Source: CAIQQQ01 sp037445025 (GTDB lineage Bacteria; Pseudomonadota; Alphaproteobacteria; Acetobacterales; Acetobacteraceae). From it: a DNA stretch of 64,000 nucleotides. Positions within the stretch are counted from its first letter, which is position 1, and each line of letters opens with the position of its first letter. The stretch lies in assembly GCA_037445025.1 (NCBI GenBank), contig JBBILI010000009.1:81578-145577 (forward strand), given 5' to 3'. Below the pieces are notes generated by a model. The model did no database searches, was not told the origin of the DNA, and saw only the letters and a list, made by a program, of their open reading frames with translations. Of the stretch, positions 26,182 through 36,255 are shown piece by piece. Both the position numbers and the translations under genes were made by a program.

Positions 26182-27831
26182 CTACGGCGCATCATTCACG
26201 CCCCAGTCCTCGATCCACCCGGTCGACAGACCCGGCAGCGGCGGCGGCGCCACGCCCTTCATCCATTTCGGCGCAATCACCTGCGTGGTCAGCACATAGA
26301 GCGGAATGATCGGCAGGTCCTGCTTGGCCAGCCGCACGATATCGTTCCAGAACAGCTTGCGCGGACCGGGCTCGAGCGCGGTCAGCGCGCCCTGCAGGGC
26401 CTTGTCCATCTCCGGATCGGCGATGCCATAGACATTGTTGCCGAACCAGCCGTTCTGCTCGGTGGGAATCTGCGTGCTGTCGAAGCGGATCTGCGGCACC
26501 CAATCCGGAAACGGGGTCCAGGACAGCAGTGCCAGCCCGTTGAACTTGCGCTCGCGCAGCCCCTCGGCTAGCAGCACGCGGAACGGCTGGTTCTTGATCA
26601 GCAGTTCGATGCCGACTGCCTTGAGCTGGGACTGCATCACCTGCTCTTCCAGCTCATAGAGCCGGTTGCCGGCGGCGGCACTGATATCGATGGAGAACCG
26701 CGCGCCGGAGGGCGAGAGGAGAATACCGTCCGGCCCCGGCGTGAAGCCGGCTTCGGCCAGCAGGGCGCGTGCGGCCTTGGGATCGAACGGCCAGAAGCCG
26801 AGTTTCGGGTCGTAGCCGAACTCGCCCGCGGTGATGAAGCTGTCGGCGATCGGCACCTTGCCCTCGAAGATGCGGGTGACGATCGATTGCCGATCGATCG
26901 CCATGGCGATGGCCCGGCGTACCCGCACATCGGTCAGCAGCGGATGGTCCATCTTCACATAGAGCTGCTGCACGCCCAGCGTCGGCACGATGCTGATGTT
27001 GAACCGGGCCGAGGCGGTCTTCTGCAGGGCCAGCGCCTGGTCGACGGTCAGCCCGATCTCGCCGGCCATGTCCACGTCGCCCGACAGCAGATTGGCCTGC
27101 AATGCCGCGGTGTTCTCGATGATGCGCCAGGTGATCTTCTGGAAATACGGCTTCTGCGCCCCTTCCCAATAGGGATTTGGCTTCATGACGATCAACTCGC
27201 CGGGCCGGTATTCCGTCACGAGATAGGGGCCATCCCACAGACCGGGGTTTTCGGGATGACGGTTGAACTCGGAGTGGTTGCCGTAGTCCACCGGGCCGGT
27301 GGCGGCCGCGAAGATCGGGCCCTCGATATGTTCGGGCGCCGGCACGGGGGCGGTGCGGTCGAAATCATAGCGGGTGGTCTTGAGGTGGACGATGACGTCC
27401 TGCGCGGTCGGCGCCTCGACGGCGGCGATGTTGGGCGAGGGCGCCATCGACTGGCCGACCTTGAAGGCGAAGGCGAAATCGGCCGCCGTGAGCGGCGCGC
27501 CGTCACCCCATTTCAGCCCGGGCTTGACGGTGTAATGCACATCCATCGCCTGGTGCCCGTCGGCCAGGGTGGTGATGACGGCCCGGCCGTTGGCCAGGGT
27601 CGGCACCTCGGTGCAGAAGCGGCAATACACGTGGCCGTCGCGGGTGATGCCGGTCATGGACCGGCGGGCGGCGGCCTGGACGTGGATGGTGGCCAGCGCG
27701 TTGGAGAAATACGGGTTGAAGTCACCCAGCGACTCCGCGATGCCGATGGTCAGGCTGTCATGCGGCGCCGCGAGGGCGGCGGCGGAGGGAACGAGGCACA
27801 GCAGCAGGGCGGCGGTTGCGGGGCGGCGCAT
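26182..27831 (-). CDS. Family 5 solute-binding protein of the luciferase/CMD operon
   Basis: A 549-aa SBP_bac_5 protein with a Sec signal (about residues 1-22). It shows VHYTVKPGLKWGDGAPLTAADFAFAFK and VRRAIAMAIDRQSIV, both typical of family 5. It is last in the operon that starts at 34650, directly after two CMD-domain genes and a luciferase-like monooxygenase. That combination matches a conserved neighbourhood for which the TIGRFAMs models describe an SBP of the KPN_01854 family (assignment from memory). The permeases in the same operon are of branched-chain type, which does not usually pair with a family 5 binding protein. Confidence 0.88.
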   Translation of the reverse strand: MRRPATAALLLCLVPSAAALAAPHDSLTIGIAESLGDFNPYFSNALATIHVQAAARRSMTGITRDGHVYCRFCTEVPTLANGRAVITTLADGHQAMDVHYTVKPGLKWGDGAPLTAADFAFAFKVGQSMAPSPNIAAVEAPTAQDVIVHLKTTRYDFDRTAPVPAPEHIEGPIFAAATGPVDYGNHSEFNRHPENPGLWDGPYLVTEYRPGELIVMKPNPYWEGAQKPYFQKITWRIIENTAALQANLLSGDVDMAGEIGLTVDQALALQKTASARFNISIVPTLGVQQLYVKMDHPLLTDVRVRRAIAMAIDRQSIVTRIFEGKVPIADSFITAGEFGYDPKLGFWPFDPKAARALLAEAGFTPGPDGILLSPSGARFSIDISAAAGNRLYELEEQVMQSQLKAVGIELLIKNQPFRVLLAEGLRERKFNGLALLSWTPFPDWVPQIRFDSTQIPTEQNGWFGNNVYGIADPEMDKALQGALTALEPGPRKLFWNDIVRLAKQDLPIIPLYVLTTQVIAPKWMKGVAPPPLPGLSTGWIEDWGVNDAP

Positions 27832-27846
27832 GGGGTCTCCTGTCTC

Positions 27847-28449
27847 TTACGCTGGGGCGGCGGGCACGCCGAGGGACAGCATCAGCCGGTTGGCCCAGTT
27901 GAAGAACGCGGCGCCGTGGATGGCGTCGGAGATGGCGAGGTCATCGAGCCCGGTCTCGCGCAGGGCGGTGATCTCGGCGGCCCCGAATTGCAGCGGCAGC
28001 GCCGTCAGCGCGATGGCGGCGGCCACCACCGCGTTCCAGCGCGGCCCGAGATCGGCGCCGATGCCCTCGTCGAGCAGCCGGTCGACATCCTGCTCGCGCT
28101 TGGAGAACTGGGCGGCGAAACGGGCATGCACCGAGGCGCAGTAGATGCAGCCGTTGAGCCGTGAGGTCGCCGCCGCGGCCAGCTCCCGCTCGGCCCGCGG
28201 CAGGCCCGCTTCGGGGTTGTAGAAGATGTCCTTGTCGGTGCGGGTGCGGGCGCCGAGGATGTCGGGGTCGCGCGCGAGCAGCATGAAATACGGCGATTTC
28301 TGGCGGGCGGGATCGACCAGGCCGTCGCGGTGGCGATCGGTAAGTTGGTCGGCGGACAGCGGCTCCAGCCAGGGCAGCCAGGGCAGCACGGCGCGGGTGA
28401 ATGCGGCGGGCTCCTGGTGGTCGGGATAGGTGATGACGTGGTCGGGCAT
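27847..28449 (-). CDS. CMD/AhpD-like protein with CxxC (Avi_7169-type)
   Basis: A 200-aa alkylhydroperoxidase/carboxymuconolactone-decarboxylase domain protein. The AhpD-type redox motif CIYCASVHARF (CxxCxxxH) is intact, so thiol peroxidase-like chemistry is possible. It sits between a second CMD protein and a family 5 binding protein. The pairing with a luciferase-like monooxygenase suggests protection from, or use of, peroxide formed during oxidation. That role is inferred. Confidence 0.85.
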   Translation of the reverse strand: MPDHVITYPDHQEPAAFTRAVLPWLPWLEPLSADQLTDRHRDGLVDPARQKSPYFMLLARDPDILGARTRTDKDIFYNPEAGLPRAERELAAAATSRLNGCIYCASVHARFAAQFSKREQDVDRLLDEGIGADLGPRWNAVVAAAIALTALPLQFGAAEITALRETGLDDLAISDAIHGAAFFNWANRLMLSLGVPAAPA

Positions 28450-28460
28450 GAGGCTCTCCG

Positions 28461-29048
28461 TTACGCCGCAAGATTGGCGGACAGGGCGCGCAGCCCGACG
28501 ATGACACGGATCTGAAACGACAGGAACGCCACCAGCTGCGACAGCGTCACGATCCCTGTGGTGGACCAGCCGGCGTCGAGCAGCGCCTGCAGGGCGAATG
28601 GAGACGCGTCACGCGGGTGGAACACCAGCAGATGCGCATGTTCGAGGGCTGCGGCGATACGGGGACCGAGGGCCGCGCGGGCCGTGTCGGACAGTGCGAA
28701 GCTGGGGCCTGCCACATCCTCCGCAGTGAGCTTGCCTGCGGGGTAATGCCCGTACGGCCCTGGAACCCTGCCGCGTGCGATCTCCGCGTCGAGCGCGGGC
28801 CTGTCGGTCAGGTCTGCCGCGTAGAATGCCGCGATATCGTCCTGGCCGTGAAGCCCGGCCACGAACACGGCCACGGTGAAGCGTTCCGGCAATGACATGT
28901 CCGTCGTGCTGTCCGGCTGGAACAGCGCACGCCAGCTGGCCTGTGCGTTGTCGCGTGCCTGCTGGCGCTGGGCGCGGATCGCGTCAAGCCGCGATCCCGG
29001 CGCGATGCCCACGAGATGATCGATCACATCCGGCATCTGCGCGCTCAT
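28461..29048 (-). CDS. CMD-domain protein without CxxC (Avi_7170-type)
   Basis: A 195-aa protein related to the CMD/AhpD fold (DSTTDMSLPERFTVAVFVAGLHG, LLDAGWSTTGIVTLSQLVAFLSFQIRV) but lacking the CxxC motif of its neighbour. The start is placed at ATG 29048 since family similarity begins with MSAQMPDVIDHL. The two CMD genes are adjacent and probably form a hetero-oligomer or act in sequence (inference). Confidence 0.82.
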   Translation of the reverse strand: MSAQMPDVIDHLVGIAPGSRLDAIRAQRQQARDNAQASWRALFQPDSTTDMSLPERFTVAVFVAGLHGQDDIAAFYAADLTDRPALDAEIARGRVPGPYGHYPAGKLTAEDVAGPSFALSDTARAALGPRIAAALEHAHLLVFHPRDASPFALQALLDAGWSTTGIVTLSQLVAFLSFQIRVIVGLRALSANLAA

Positions 29049-29061
29049 CGTGACATCCCTT

Positions 29062-30093
29062 TCAGTCGCCCACCACAAGGCGAGGCTGCGCCGGGACGCT
29101 CTGGCGTGTCCAGCCCAGAGCTGGCGCCACCTTCTGGGCGATCAGCTCCAGGGAGCGCAGGATAAAGGCGTGGGGCGGGTCCATGGAATGCACCTGGAAG
29201 GCGACATCGGTGCAGCGGTCGAGCGTGCGGTCGGCGGCGAGCGAGGCGATGACGTCATCGGGCGTGCCGACATGGCTGTCGCCGGCGGCGATCAGCTCGT
29301 CCACCGTGGCGTTCACCAGGCGGGGATCGGGCTTCATCACCTTGCGGAAGCGGCGCAGGCCGATTTCGGCGAAATGCCGGGCCTCGTCGCGGTCATCGGC
29401 CACGAACACGCTACGTGAGCCGAGGATGCGCGGGGCGACGCCTGGCGGCAGCGCTTCGAGATAGGCGTCGATGATCGGGTTCTGGATATCGGCCAGGGTG
29501 GCGTTGGGGGTCGCAGGGTCGCGCGGCTGGGTGCGCGACAGCAGCAGACCATCACCCGCCTGCCCGGCCCGCCTGCCGCCGGGGACGACGAAGGTGGCCT
29601 GCCACACACGGGCATTGAGCCGGGCGGCCTCGGGGTAGAGATGGTTGCCGCCGCCCAGCGCCTCGCCGCGCCAGGCCGCGCGCACCTGTTCCAGGTGGTG
29701 CTCGAAGATCTCCGAGCGTTTGGCGTTGTCCAGGCCGAAGGCTGTGAAGGAGCTGGGCGTGCCGCCCGGCCCCATGCCGACTTCCAGCCGGCCGCCGCTC
29801 AGATTGTCGAGCACCACGGTGTCCTCCGCCACCCGCACCGGGATCTCCAGCGGCAGGGTGACGATGCCGGTGCCGAGCCGGATGCGGCTGGTGCGGGCGG
29901 CGGCGTAGGCGAGGAACACGAAGGGCGAAGGCATGCCGCCTTCGTGCTCGTGGAAATGGTGCTGGGCGATCCAGGCGGAGTCGAAGCCGTTGCGTTCCGC
30001 GCAGACGATCTGCTCGATGCCCAGGCGGTAGCGCTCGGCGGGTTGCGCCACGTCGAGCACGCGGGTGAAGAAGCCGATCCGCTTCGTGGTCAC
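29062..30093 (-). CDS. FMN-dependent luciferase-like monooxygenase (KPN_01858-type)
   Basis: A 343-aa flavin monooxygenase of the bacterial luciferase superfamily (TIM barrel). Characteristic stretches are RNGFDSAWIAQHHFHEHEG, TSRIRLGTGIVTLPLEIP and LSGGRLEVGMGPGG. GTG 30093 has AGGAG 7 nt upstream; the longer ATG-initiated frame lacks such a site. It lies 25 nt after the LivF-type ATPase stop in an eight-gene operon. Members oxidise sulfur-, nitrogen- or aldehyde-containing compounds with reduced FMN; the substrate of this subgroup is not known to me. Confidence 0.87.
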   Translation of the reverse strand: MTTKRIGFFTRVLDVAQPAERYRLGIEQIVCAERNGFDSAWIAQHHFHEHEGGMPSPFVFLAYAAARTSRIRLGTGIVTLPLEIPVRVAEDTVVLDNLSGGRLEVGMGPGGTPSSFTAFGLDNAKRSEIFEHHLEQVRAAWRGEALGGGNHLYPEAARLNARVWQATFVVPGGRRAGQAGDGLLLSRTQPRDPATPNATLADIQNPIIDAYLEALPPGVAPRILGSRSVFVADDRDEARHFAEIGLRRFRKVMKPDPRLVNATVDELIAAGDSHVGTPDDVIASLAADRTLDRCTDVAFQVHSMDPPHAFILRSLELIAQKVAPALGWTRQSVPAQPRLVVGD

Positions 30094-30118
30094 TGCCTGT
30101 CTCCTGAACCGATGCGGG

Positions 30119-30852
<734 letters not shown>

Positions 30853-30856
<4 letters not shown>

Positions 30857-31689
30857 GTCACCGTCTCCACCGCGCGGCCGATGTGACTGTGGCCGAGATA
30901 GGCCTCGATGACGGCCGGGTCCTGGCGCACCGCTTCCGGCGGTCCTTCGGCGATGATCCGGCCGTCATCCATGGCGATGACGCGGTCGGACAGGCGCATC
31001 ACCAGGTCCAGCTTGTGCTCGATCAGCAGGATGGTGTGGCCCTGCGCCTTGAGGCCGCCGATGATTGTGGTCATCTCCGCGGTTTCGCTCTCGTTCATGC
31101 CGGCGGTCGGCTCGTCGAGCAGCAGCAGACGCGGGTGCAGGGCGAGCGCGCGGGCGATCTCCACGCGGCGGCGGTTGGCGTAGGAGAGGCTGAAGGCGGG
31201 CTGGTCGAGCCTGGGGGTCAGCCGGTCGCCGAACAGCGTGGCGATTTCGGCCACTTCGGCGGCCAGCGCCTGTTCCTCCCGCGCCACCGAGGCCGGGCGG
31301 ATCAGGGCGATCAGCAGCTCGGCCAGAGCGCCCAGACCCGGCAGATGCGGCTTTGCGGCGCGCAGCCGGTGATGGGCGCCGACCAGGATGTTGTCGCGCA
31401 CCGAGAGATTGCCGAACACGCGGCCGTGCTGGAATGTGCGGGCGATCCCCAGGGACGCGATCCGTTCCGGGGCCCAGCCGGTGATGGTTTTTCCGTCGAA
31501 GCTGATCTGGCCGGAACCTGGCACGTCGTGGCCGGACAGAAGATTGAACAGGGTGGTCTTGCCGGCGCCGTTCGGGCCGATGATCGACAGGAACTCGCCC
31601 GGCGCAATCGCCACGTCCACACCGGCGACCGCCTGTATGCCGCCGAAACTGCGGAAGATGCCGGTGGCGTGCAGGAGCGGCTGGCTCAT
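30853..31689 (-). CDS. Branched-chain-type ABC ATPase, LivG type (second system)
   Basis: A 278-aa nucleotide-binding protein, slightly long for LivG owing to an insertion around residues 95-120. Walker A is GPNGAGKTT, the signature region LSYANRRRVEIARAL, and Walker B LLLLDEPTAGMN. It overlaps both the permease stop and the LivF-type start by 4 nt. Confidence 0.92.
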
Positions 31690-33509
31690 ACCGTGCCCAG
31701 CACGCCCTGCGGGCGAAAGCGGATCAGCAGCAGCAGCACCACGCCGTAGATCAGCATGCGGTATTCCGCGGTGCCGCGGAACAGCTCCGGCAGCGCGGTC
31801 AGCGCCACGGCGCCGAGGATGCCGCCGAGCACGTTGCCCATGCCGCCCAGGATCACCATGGTCAGCGCCGTGATCGAGACCGTCGAGGTGAAGGTCTCGT
31901 TGTTGATGTAGGAATAGAGATGCGCCGCGATGGCGCCGGACATGCCGGCGCCGAAGCCTGCGAAGGCGAAGCCGATGCCTTTGTAGCGATCGAGGCTCAC
32001 CCCGTAGGCGCGCGCGGCCACATCGTCATCGCGGATGGCGCGGAAGGTGCGGCCGAGATGCGAGCGCAGCAGGCGCAGCTGCAGGCCGGCCAGCACGATC
32101 AGCACGGCGAGGCTGGACCAGTAGGACGCCTGCGGGCTGTCCAGCTCCAGCCCGCCGATGGCCAGCGGGGGAATGTTGGTGACCCCCATCGGACCGCGCG
32201 TCAGGCTCTCCCAGTTGAGGATGACGAGGCTGACGATTTCGCCGATGCCCAGCGTGGCGATGGAGACGTAATGCGAGCGCAGCCGGAACGCCGGCGCCAC
32301 CAGGGCGGTGCCGATCACAGCCGTGAGCACGCCGGCGGTCGGCACGCTAAGCCAGACCGGCCAGCCGGAATCCAGCGTCAGCAGCGCCGAGGCGTAGGCG
32401 CCCAGCAGCAGCAGCGCCGCATGGCCGAGCGAGACCTGCCCCAGCGTGCCCGCCACCAGGGTGAGGCTGATCGCCAGCATCGCCATCAGCCAGGCATTGG
32501 TCAGCACCTGCAGCACGTAGGGGATGGCGGGGATCAGCGGCACGCAGATGGCGGCCGCGACCGCGAGCCCCACCGCCCAAGGCGGCACGCGCACCACGCG
32601 GCTCGGCGCGATGAATGTGCCGGTCATCGGCTCGGGCGGTGTGGTCCGCGCACTGGCGAACAGCCCGTTGGGGCGCAGCACCAGGATCAGCAGCAGCAGC
32701 ACGAAGCTGAACAGGTTGCGGTAGGAGGAGCCGAACAGCGCGACCCCCCAGCTCTCCGTCAGCCCCAGCAGCAGCGAGCCGGCAACGGCGCCGGGCACGT
32801 TGCCCATGCCGCCGATGACCTGCGCCACCACGCCCTTCAAAGTGGCCTGAAAGCTCATCGCGGGGTCGATATGGTTGAAATACATGCCGACCAGCAGGCC
32901 CGAAAGCCCGCCCAACGCGGAGGCGATGGCGAACACCGCGCGGTTCACCGCATCCGTGTCCACCCCCACCTGCCGTGCCGCGTCGCGGTCCTGCGCCGTC
33001 GCGCGCACCGCCCAGCCGAGCCTCGTGAAACGCAGAAATCCGTAGAGCACGACGGCGCTGACCAGACCGGTGGCGGCGATCAGCACATCGAGCGCGCCGA
33101 TGGTGCCGCTGCCGATGGTGATCCGCCACTCCGGCAGCGGCGAGGGCAGCGCGCGCGGGTCCGGCGTGAACAGGATCTGCAGCACCTGGTCGATGACGAG
33201 GCTGATGCCGATCGTGGCCAGCAAAGGCGCGATGCGGGGCGCGCCGGCCAGCGGGCGCAGGCCAAGGCGTTCGATCAGCACGCCGAGCCCGCCGCACACC
33301 ATAATCACCACCAGCGCCGTCAGCGGGAGCGGCAGGTTCAGATAGGTGAAGCAGGCCCAGCCGACATAGGCGCCCACAGCATAGACCGAGCCATGGGCGA
33401 AGTTGATGAGGTGCGACACACCGAAGATCAGCGCAAGACCGACGGCCACGAGCGCGTAGATGTTGCCGATGATCAGCCCGTTGATGGTGTAGTCGAGCCA
33501 GGAGCCCAC
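31686..33509 (-). CDS. Fused LivH-LivM permease
   Basis: A 607-aa membrane protein in which a LivH-type permease (about residues 1-290, GVSHLINFAHGSVYAVGAYVG) is joined to a LivM-type permease (about 310-607, GTLGQVSLGHAALLLLGAYAS). The linker is a short proline-rich stretch around residue 295. The usual systems encode these as two genes, as in the first importer at 7445-9252. The fusion fixes a 1:1 heterodimer in one chain. It overlaps the LivG-type start by 4 nt. Confidence 0.92.
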   Translation of the reverse strand: MGSWLDYTINGLIIGNIYALVAVGLALIFGVSHLINFAHGSVYAVGAYVGWACFTYLNLPLPLTALVVIMVCGGLGVLIERLGLRPLAGAPRIAPLLATIGISLVIDQVLQILFTPDPRALPSPLPEWRITIGSGTIGALDVLIAATGLVSAVVLYGFLRFTRLGWAVRATAQDRDAARQVGVDTDAVNRAVFAIASALGGLSGLLVGMYFNHIDPAMSFQATLKGVVAQVIGGMGNVPGAVAGSLLLGLTESWGVALFGSSYRNLFSFVLLLLILVLRPNGLFASARTTPPEPMTGTFIAPSRVVRVPPWAVGLAVAAAICVPLIPAIPYVLQVLTNAWLMAMLAISLTLVAGTLGQVSLGHAALLLLGAYASALLTLDSGWPVWLSVPTAGVLTAVIGTALVAPAFRLRSHYVSIATLGIGEIVSLVILNWESLTRGPMGVTNIPPLAIGGLELDSPQASYWSSLAVLIVLAGLQLRLLRSHLGRTFRAIRDDDVAARAYGVSLDRYKGIGFAFAGFGAGMSGAIAAHLYSYINNETFTSTVSITALTMVILGGMGNVLGGILGAVALTALPELFRGTAEYRMLIYGVVLLLLIRFRPQGVLGTV

Positions 33510-33519
33510 GCGTGCCTCG

Positions 33520-34650
33520 TCAGGCGGCCTTCACGCCGTCCCAGACCGTGAAGCTGCCGTTCTTCACCCGCAGCAGCCGGTAGTTGGCGCCCTGCACCCG
33601 GCGTGTCTCGGGGTTGAAGGTCACCTTGCCGTAGATCACGCTCGGCATGTCCTTGATGTCGAGCAGCCCGGCCTGCATCGCCTCACGGGTGGGGCCGTAG
33701 TGGTCGCACAGCGTGGCGAACAGCATCATCGTGTCAAAGGCGCCGGCGCTGAAGCTGTCGGGCTCCTGGCTGTATTTGGCGCGATAGGCGGCGACGAAGG
33801 ACTGCACCTCCGGCCGCGGATCGCCGGGGAAGAAGGTGCTCAGCACATAGGCCCCTTCGACGCCGGCGCCGCCGAGCTCGATGAACTTGGGCGAGTAGGT
33901 CGATGTTGCCGTCAGCATCGGCAGCGCCAGCCCGGTGTCGTGCGCCTGGCGGCAGATCAGCGCACCGTCGGCGTAGTAGGACAGCAGCACCAGACCGTCC
34001 GGCTTACTGTCGCGCGCGCGCACCAAGGTGGGGCGGAAATCCTGCTCGGCGGGCAGATAGCCTTCCGCCGTGGTCACCTCCAGCCCCAGGCCGGGGGCGG
34101 CCTTGAGGAAGGCGTCCTTCGCGGTGCGGCCCCAATCGGTGTTCAGGTGCAGCACAGCCGGACGGCGGAAGCCAAGCTTCGCCGCGAATTCGGCGAGATG
34201 CGGCTGCTCCTCCGCCTGGTTGGTGGAGTTCGACCACATATGGTCGCCGCCCTTGGTGAAATCGGGGTGCGAGTTGGTGAAACCGAACTGCACCAGCTTG
34301 GCCCGCTGATAGATCGGCGAGGCCGCCATCGAGGCGGGGGAGGCGAAGTCACCGAGTTCGATGATGATCTTGGGATCGGCCACGAATTTCTGCGCGACCG
34401 CGACGGCCTGGCGCGGATCGGCCTGACTGTCCTCGAACACATAGGCGACCGGGCGGCCCTTCACGCCGCCGGCGCCGTTGATCTGGTCCAGTGCCAGATC
34501 GAAGCCGCGTTTCCATTGCGCGCCGTACTGCGCGTTGGGCCCGGTCAGCGGGCCGCTGACGCCGGCCAGGATCGGCTCTGCGGCGATGGCACGCCCGAGC
34601 GGCAGAGATGCCGTGGCGGCGGCAAGCAAGAGGCGGCGGGACAGAACCAT
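33520..34650 (-). CDS. Branched-chain-type ABC substrate-binding protein (second system)
   Basis: A 376-aa type I periplasmic binding protein. The signal peptide includes SRRLLLAAATASLPLGRAIAAE; the mature part begins PILAGVSGPLTGPNAQYG. ATG 34650 has CGGAG 8 nt upstream; an ATG two codons earlier (34656) is too close to that site. It is first in the operon that continues through the fused permease, both ATPases, monooxygenase and CMD proteins to 26182. A relic of a similar gene lies just upstream at 34715-35156. Confidence 0.9.
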   Translation of the reverse strand: MVLSRRLLLAAATASLPLGRAIAAEPILAGVSGPLTGPNAQYGAQWKRGFDLALDQINGAGGVKGRPVAYVFEDSQADPRQAVAVAQKFVADPKIIIELGDFASPASMAASPIYQRAKLVQFGFTNSHPDFTKGGDHMWSNSTNQAEEQPHLAEFAAKLGFRRPAVLHLNTDWGRTAKDAFLKAAPGLGLEVTTAEGYLPAEQDFRPTLVRARDSKPDGLVLLSYYADGALICRQAHDTGLALPMLTATSTYSPKFIELGGAGVEGAYVLSTFFPGDPRPEVQSFVAAYRAKYSQEPDSFSAGAFDTMMLFATLCDHYGPTREAMQAGLLDIKDMPSVIYGKVTFNPETRRVQGANYRLLRVKNGSFTVWDGVKAA

Positions 34651-34714
34651 GGCCATGCTCCGGGTTTGCTGCGACGCAATAGATCGTAACGGTCGGGCCA
34701 TGGAGCAAGTGATG

Positions 34715-35156
34715 TCAAGCCTGTTTCTGCCAGACGGCAAACTTGCCGTCCTTGACGACAAGATCGACAGACGACGGATGACTGACGCGGCGCGTGGCCG
34801 CGTCGAACGTGACGGTGCCGAATAGAACGCCGGGGATGTCGCGCACGCGGGCCAACCCGTCATGCATCGCCTGGCGCTCGGCACCGAACTGGCAAATCAC
34901 CGTGGTGGGCACCACCATCGCGTCGTAGGCGCGCGCGTTGTAGCTGCCGAACATCGCCCTGAAGCCGGTGACGAAGCGCTGCACCACCGGGCGCGGATCA
35001 TCAGGCAAGCAACTGGCGCTGGTATAGACACCCTCGACCGCCTTGCCGCCGAGCTCCAGGAATTTCGGCAAAGTGACCGAGCCGGTCGCCACCACCTGCC
35101 GGGTCAGTCCCGTGCAGCGGCAACAGGCCCAGCAAACTGCGGCGCCTGAACTTCAT
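34715..35156 (-). pseudogene. Deleted relic of a second LivK-like binding-protein gene
   Basis: The C-terminal 126 residues (VTLPKFLELGGKAVEGVYTS ... LVVKDGKFAVW) align with the C-terminus of the intact binding protein next door. A short signal-peptide start (ATG 35156, MKFRRRSLLGLLPL) precedes it in a different frame. The middle, roughly 230 residues, is missing, so an internal deletion joined the two ends. It looks like a decayed tandem duplicate or an older paralogue. Confidence 0.8.
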
Positions 35157-35198
35157 CGAGGCAGGCTGCATCGAAATCAGCGTGGCCTGCCTCCTGGG

Positions 35199-36182
35199 CT
35201 ACGGAATATCCAGCACGACGCTGCCGATGACCGATGCGGCCTCGACCGTCTCATGCGCCGCGATGATGGCTGACAGCGGCAGGCGCAGGCCAACTTCATG
35301 GATCAGCGTACCCGTCGCCAGGCGCTCCGCCAGCTCGGCAAGCCCGGCGGCGCGGCCCTGCGCCGACAGCTCATAGACCAGGAAAAGCTGCACGGTGGCG
35401 GTGTTCTGCATCAGCCACAGCGCCGGCAGCGCCACCTCGGCCGCTCCCATGCCATAGACCACGACCGTGCCGTGCGGCGCCAGAATCCCGGGCAGCAGCT
35501 TCGCGTTGGCGCTGAAATCCATCTCGATGACGGCATCGACGCCGCTTCCTTCGGTGAACGCGTGCACCCGGGCCGCCACGTCCTCCAGCCGGTAGTTGAT
35601 GACCGCATCCGCCCCCGCCGCCAGCGCATGCGCCGCCTTGGCGTCGCCGCTGATCGTGGTCAGCACCCGGGCACCGCGGGCCTTGGCGAACTGGATGGCA
35701 TAGTGCCCCACCGCCCCTGCCCCGCCGCTAACCAGCACGCTCCGCCCCGGCGCGGCCCCGGCCAGCCGCACCGCCTGCATCGCGGTCAGCGCCGGAATGC
35801 CGAGACAGGCGCCGGCGGCGTAGTCGAGCCCGTCCGGCAGCGTCACCGCCTGGGCTTCTGGCAGGCAGATGAACTGCGCCGCGGTGCCGAAGGCCCGCTT
35901 CCACTGCCCGTTCCACACCCAGACGCGCTCGCCGATCCTTGCTGCGGACACATCCGGCCCCACCGCATCGATATCGCCGGCGCCGTCGCTGTGCGGAATG
36001 ATCAGCGGTGCGATCATCGGCCGGAAGCCGCCGCGGCGCGTCTTCCAGTCCGACGGATTGACGCCGGAGGTCCGCAGCCGGACGCGCACCTCGCCCGGGC
36101 CTGGCACCGGCACCGGCTGCGCGCCGAACCGCAGCACATCGCGCGCGGCCCCCTGGGACACATAGAATGCAGCCTGCATCAT
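35199..36182 (-). CDS. Zinc-free MDR oxidoreductase (quinone-reductase-like)
   Basis: A 327-aa medium-chain dehydrogenase/reductase of the NADPH:quinone oxidoreductase type. The N-terminal GroES-like domain has GEVRVRLRTSGVNPSDWKTR. The Rossmann nucleotide-binding motif is VLVSGGAGAVGHYAIQFAKARG (AxxGxxG type). The structural-zinc Cys cluster is absent. The start has ATG ATG, and either could be used. It is divergent from the cyclophilin gene. The substrate is unknown. Confidence 0.88.
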   Translation of the reverse strand: MMQAAFYVSQGAARDVLRFGAQPVPVPGPGEVRVRLRTSGVNPSDWKTRRGGFRPMIAPLIIPHSDGAGDIDAVGPDVSAARIGERVWVWNGQWKRAFGTAAQFICLPEAQAVTLPDGLDYAAGACLGIPALTAMQAVRLAGAAPGRSVLVSGGAGAVGHYAIQFAKARGARVLTTISGDAKAAHALAAGADAVINYRLEDVAARVHAFTEGSGVDAVIEMDFSANAKLLPGILAPHGTVVVYGMGAAEVALPALWLMQNTATVQLFLVYELSAQGRAAGLAELAERLATGTLIHEVGLRLPLSAIIAAHETVEAASVIGSVVLDIP

Positions 36183-36255
36183 CGCACCATGACCTTCTGA
36201 TCCCGTCCTGCACCTGTGGTAGCACCAAACGGATCAGCAGATGAAAGGGCCTGCG

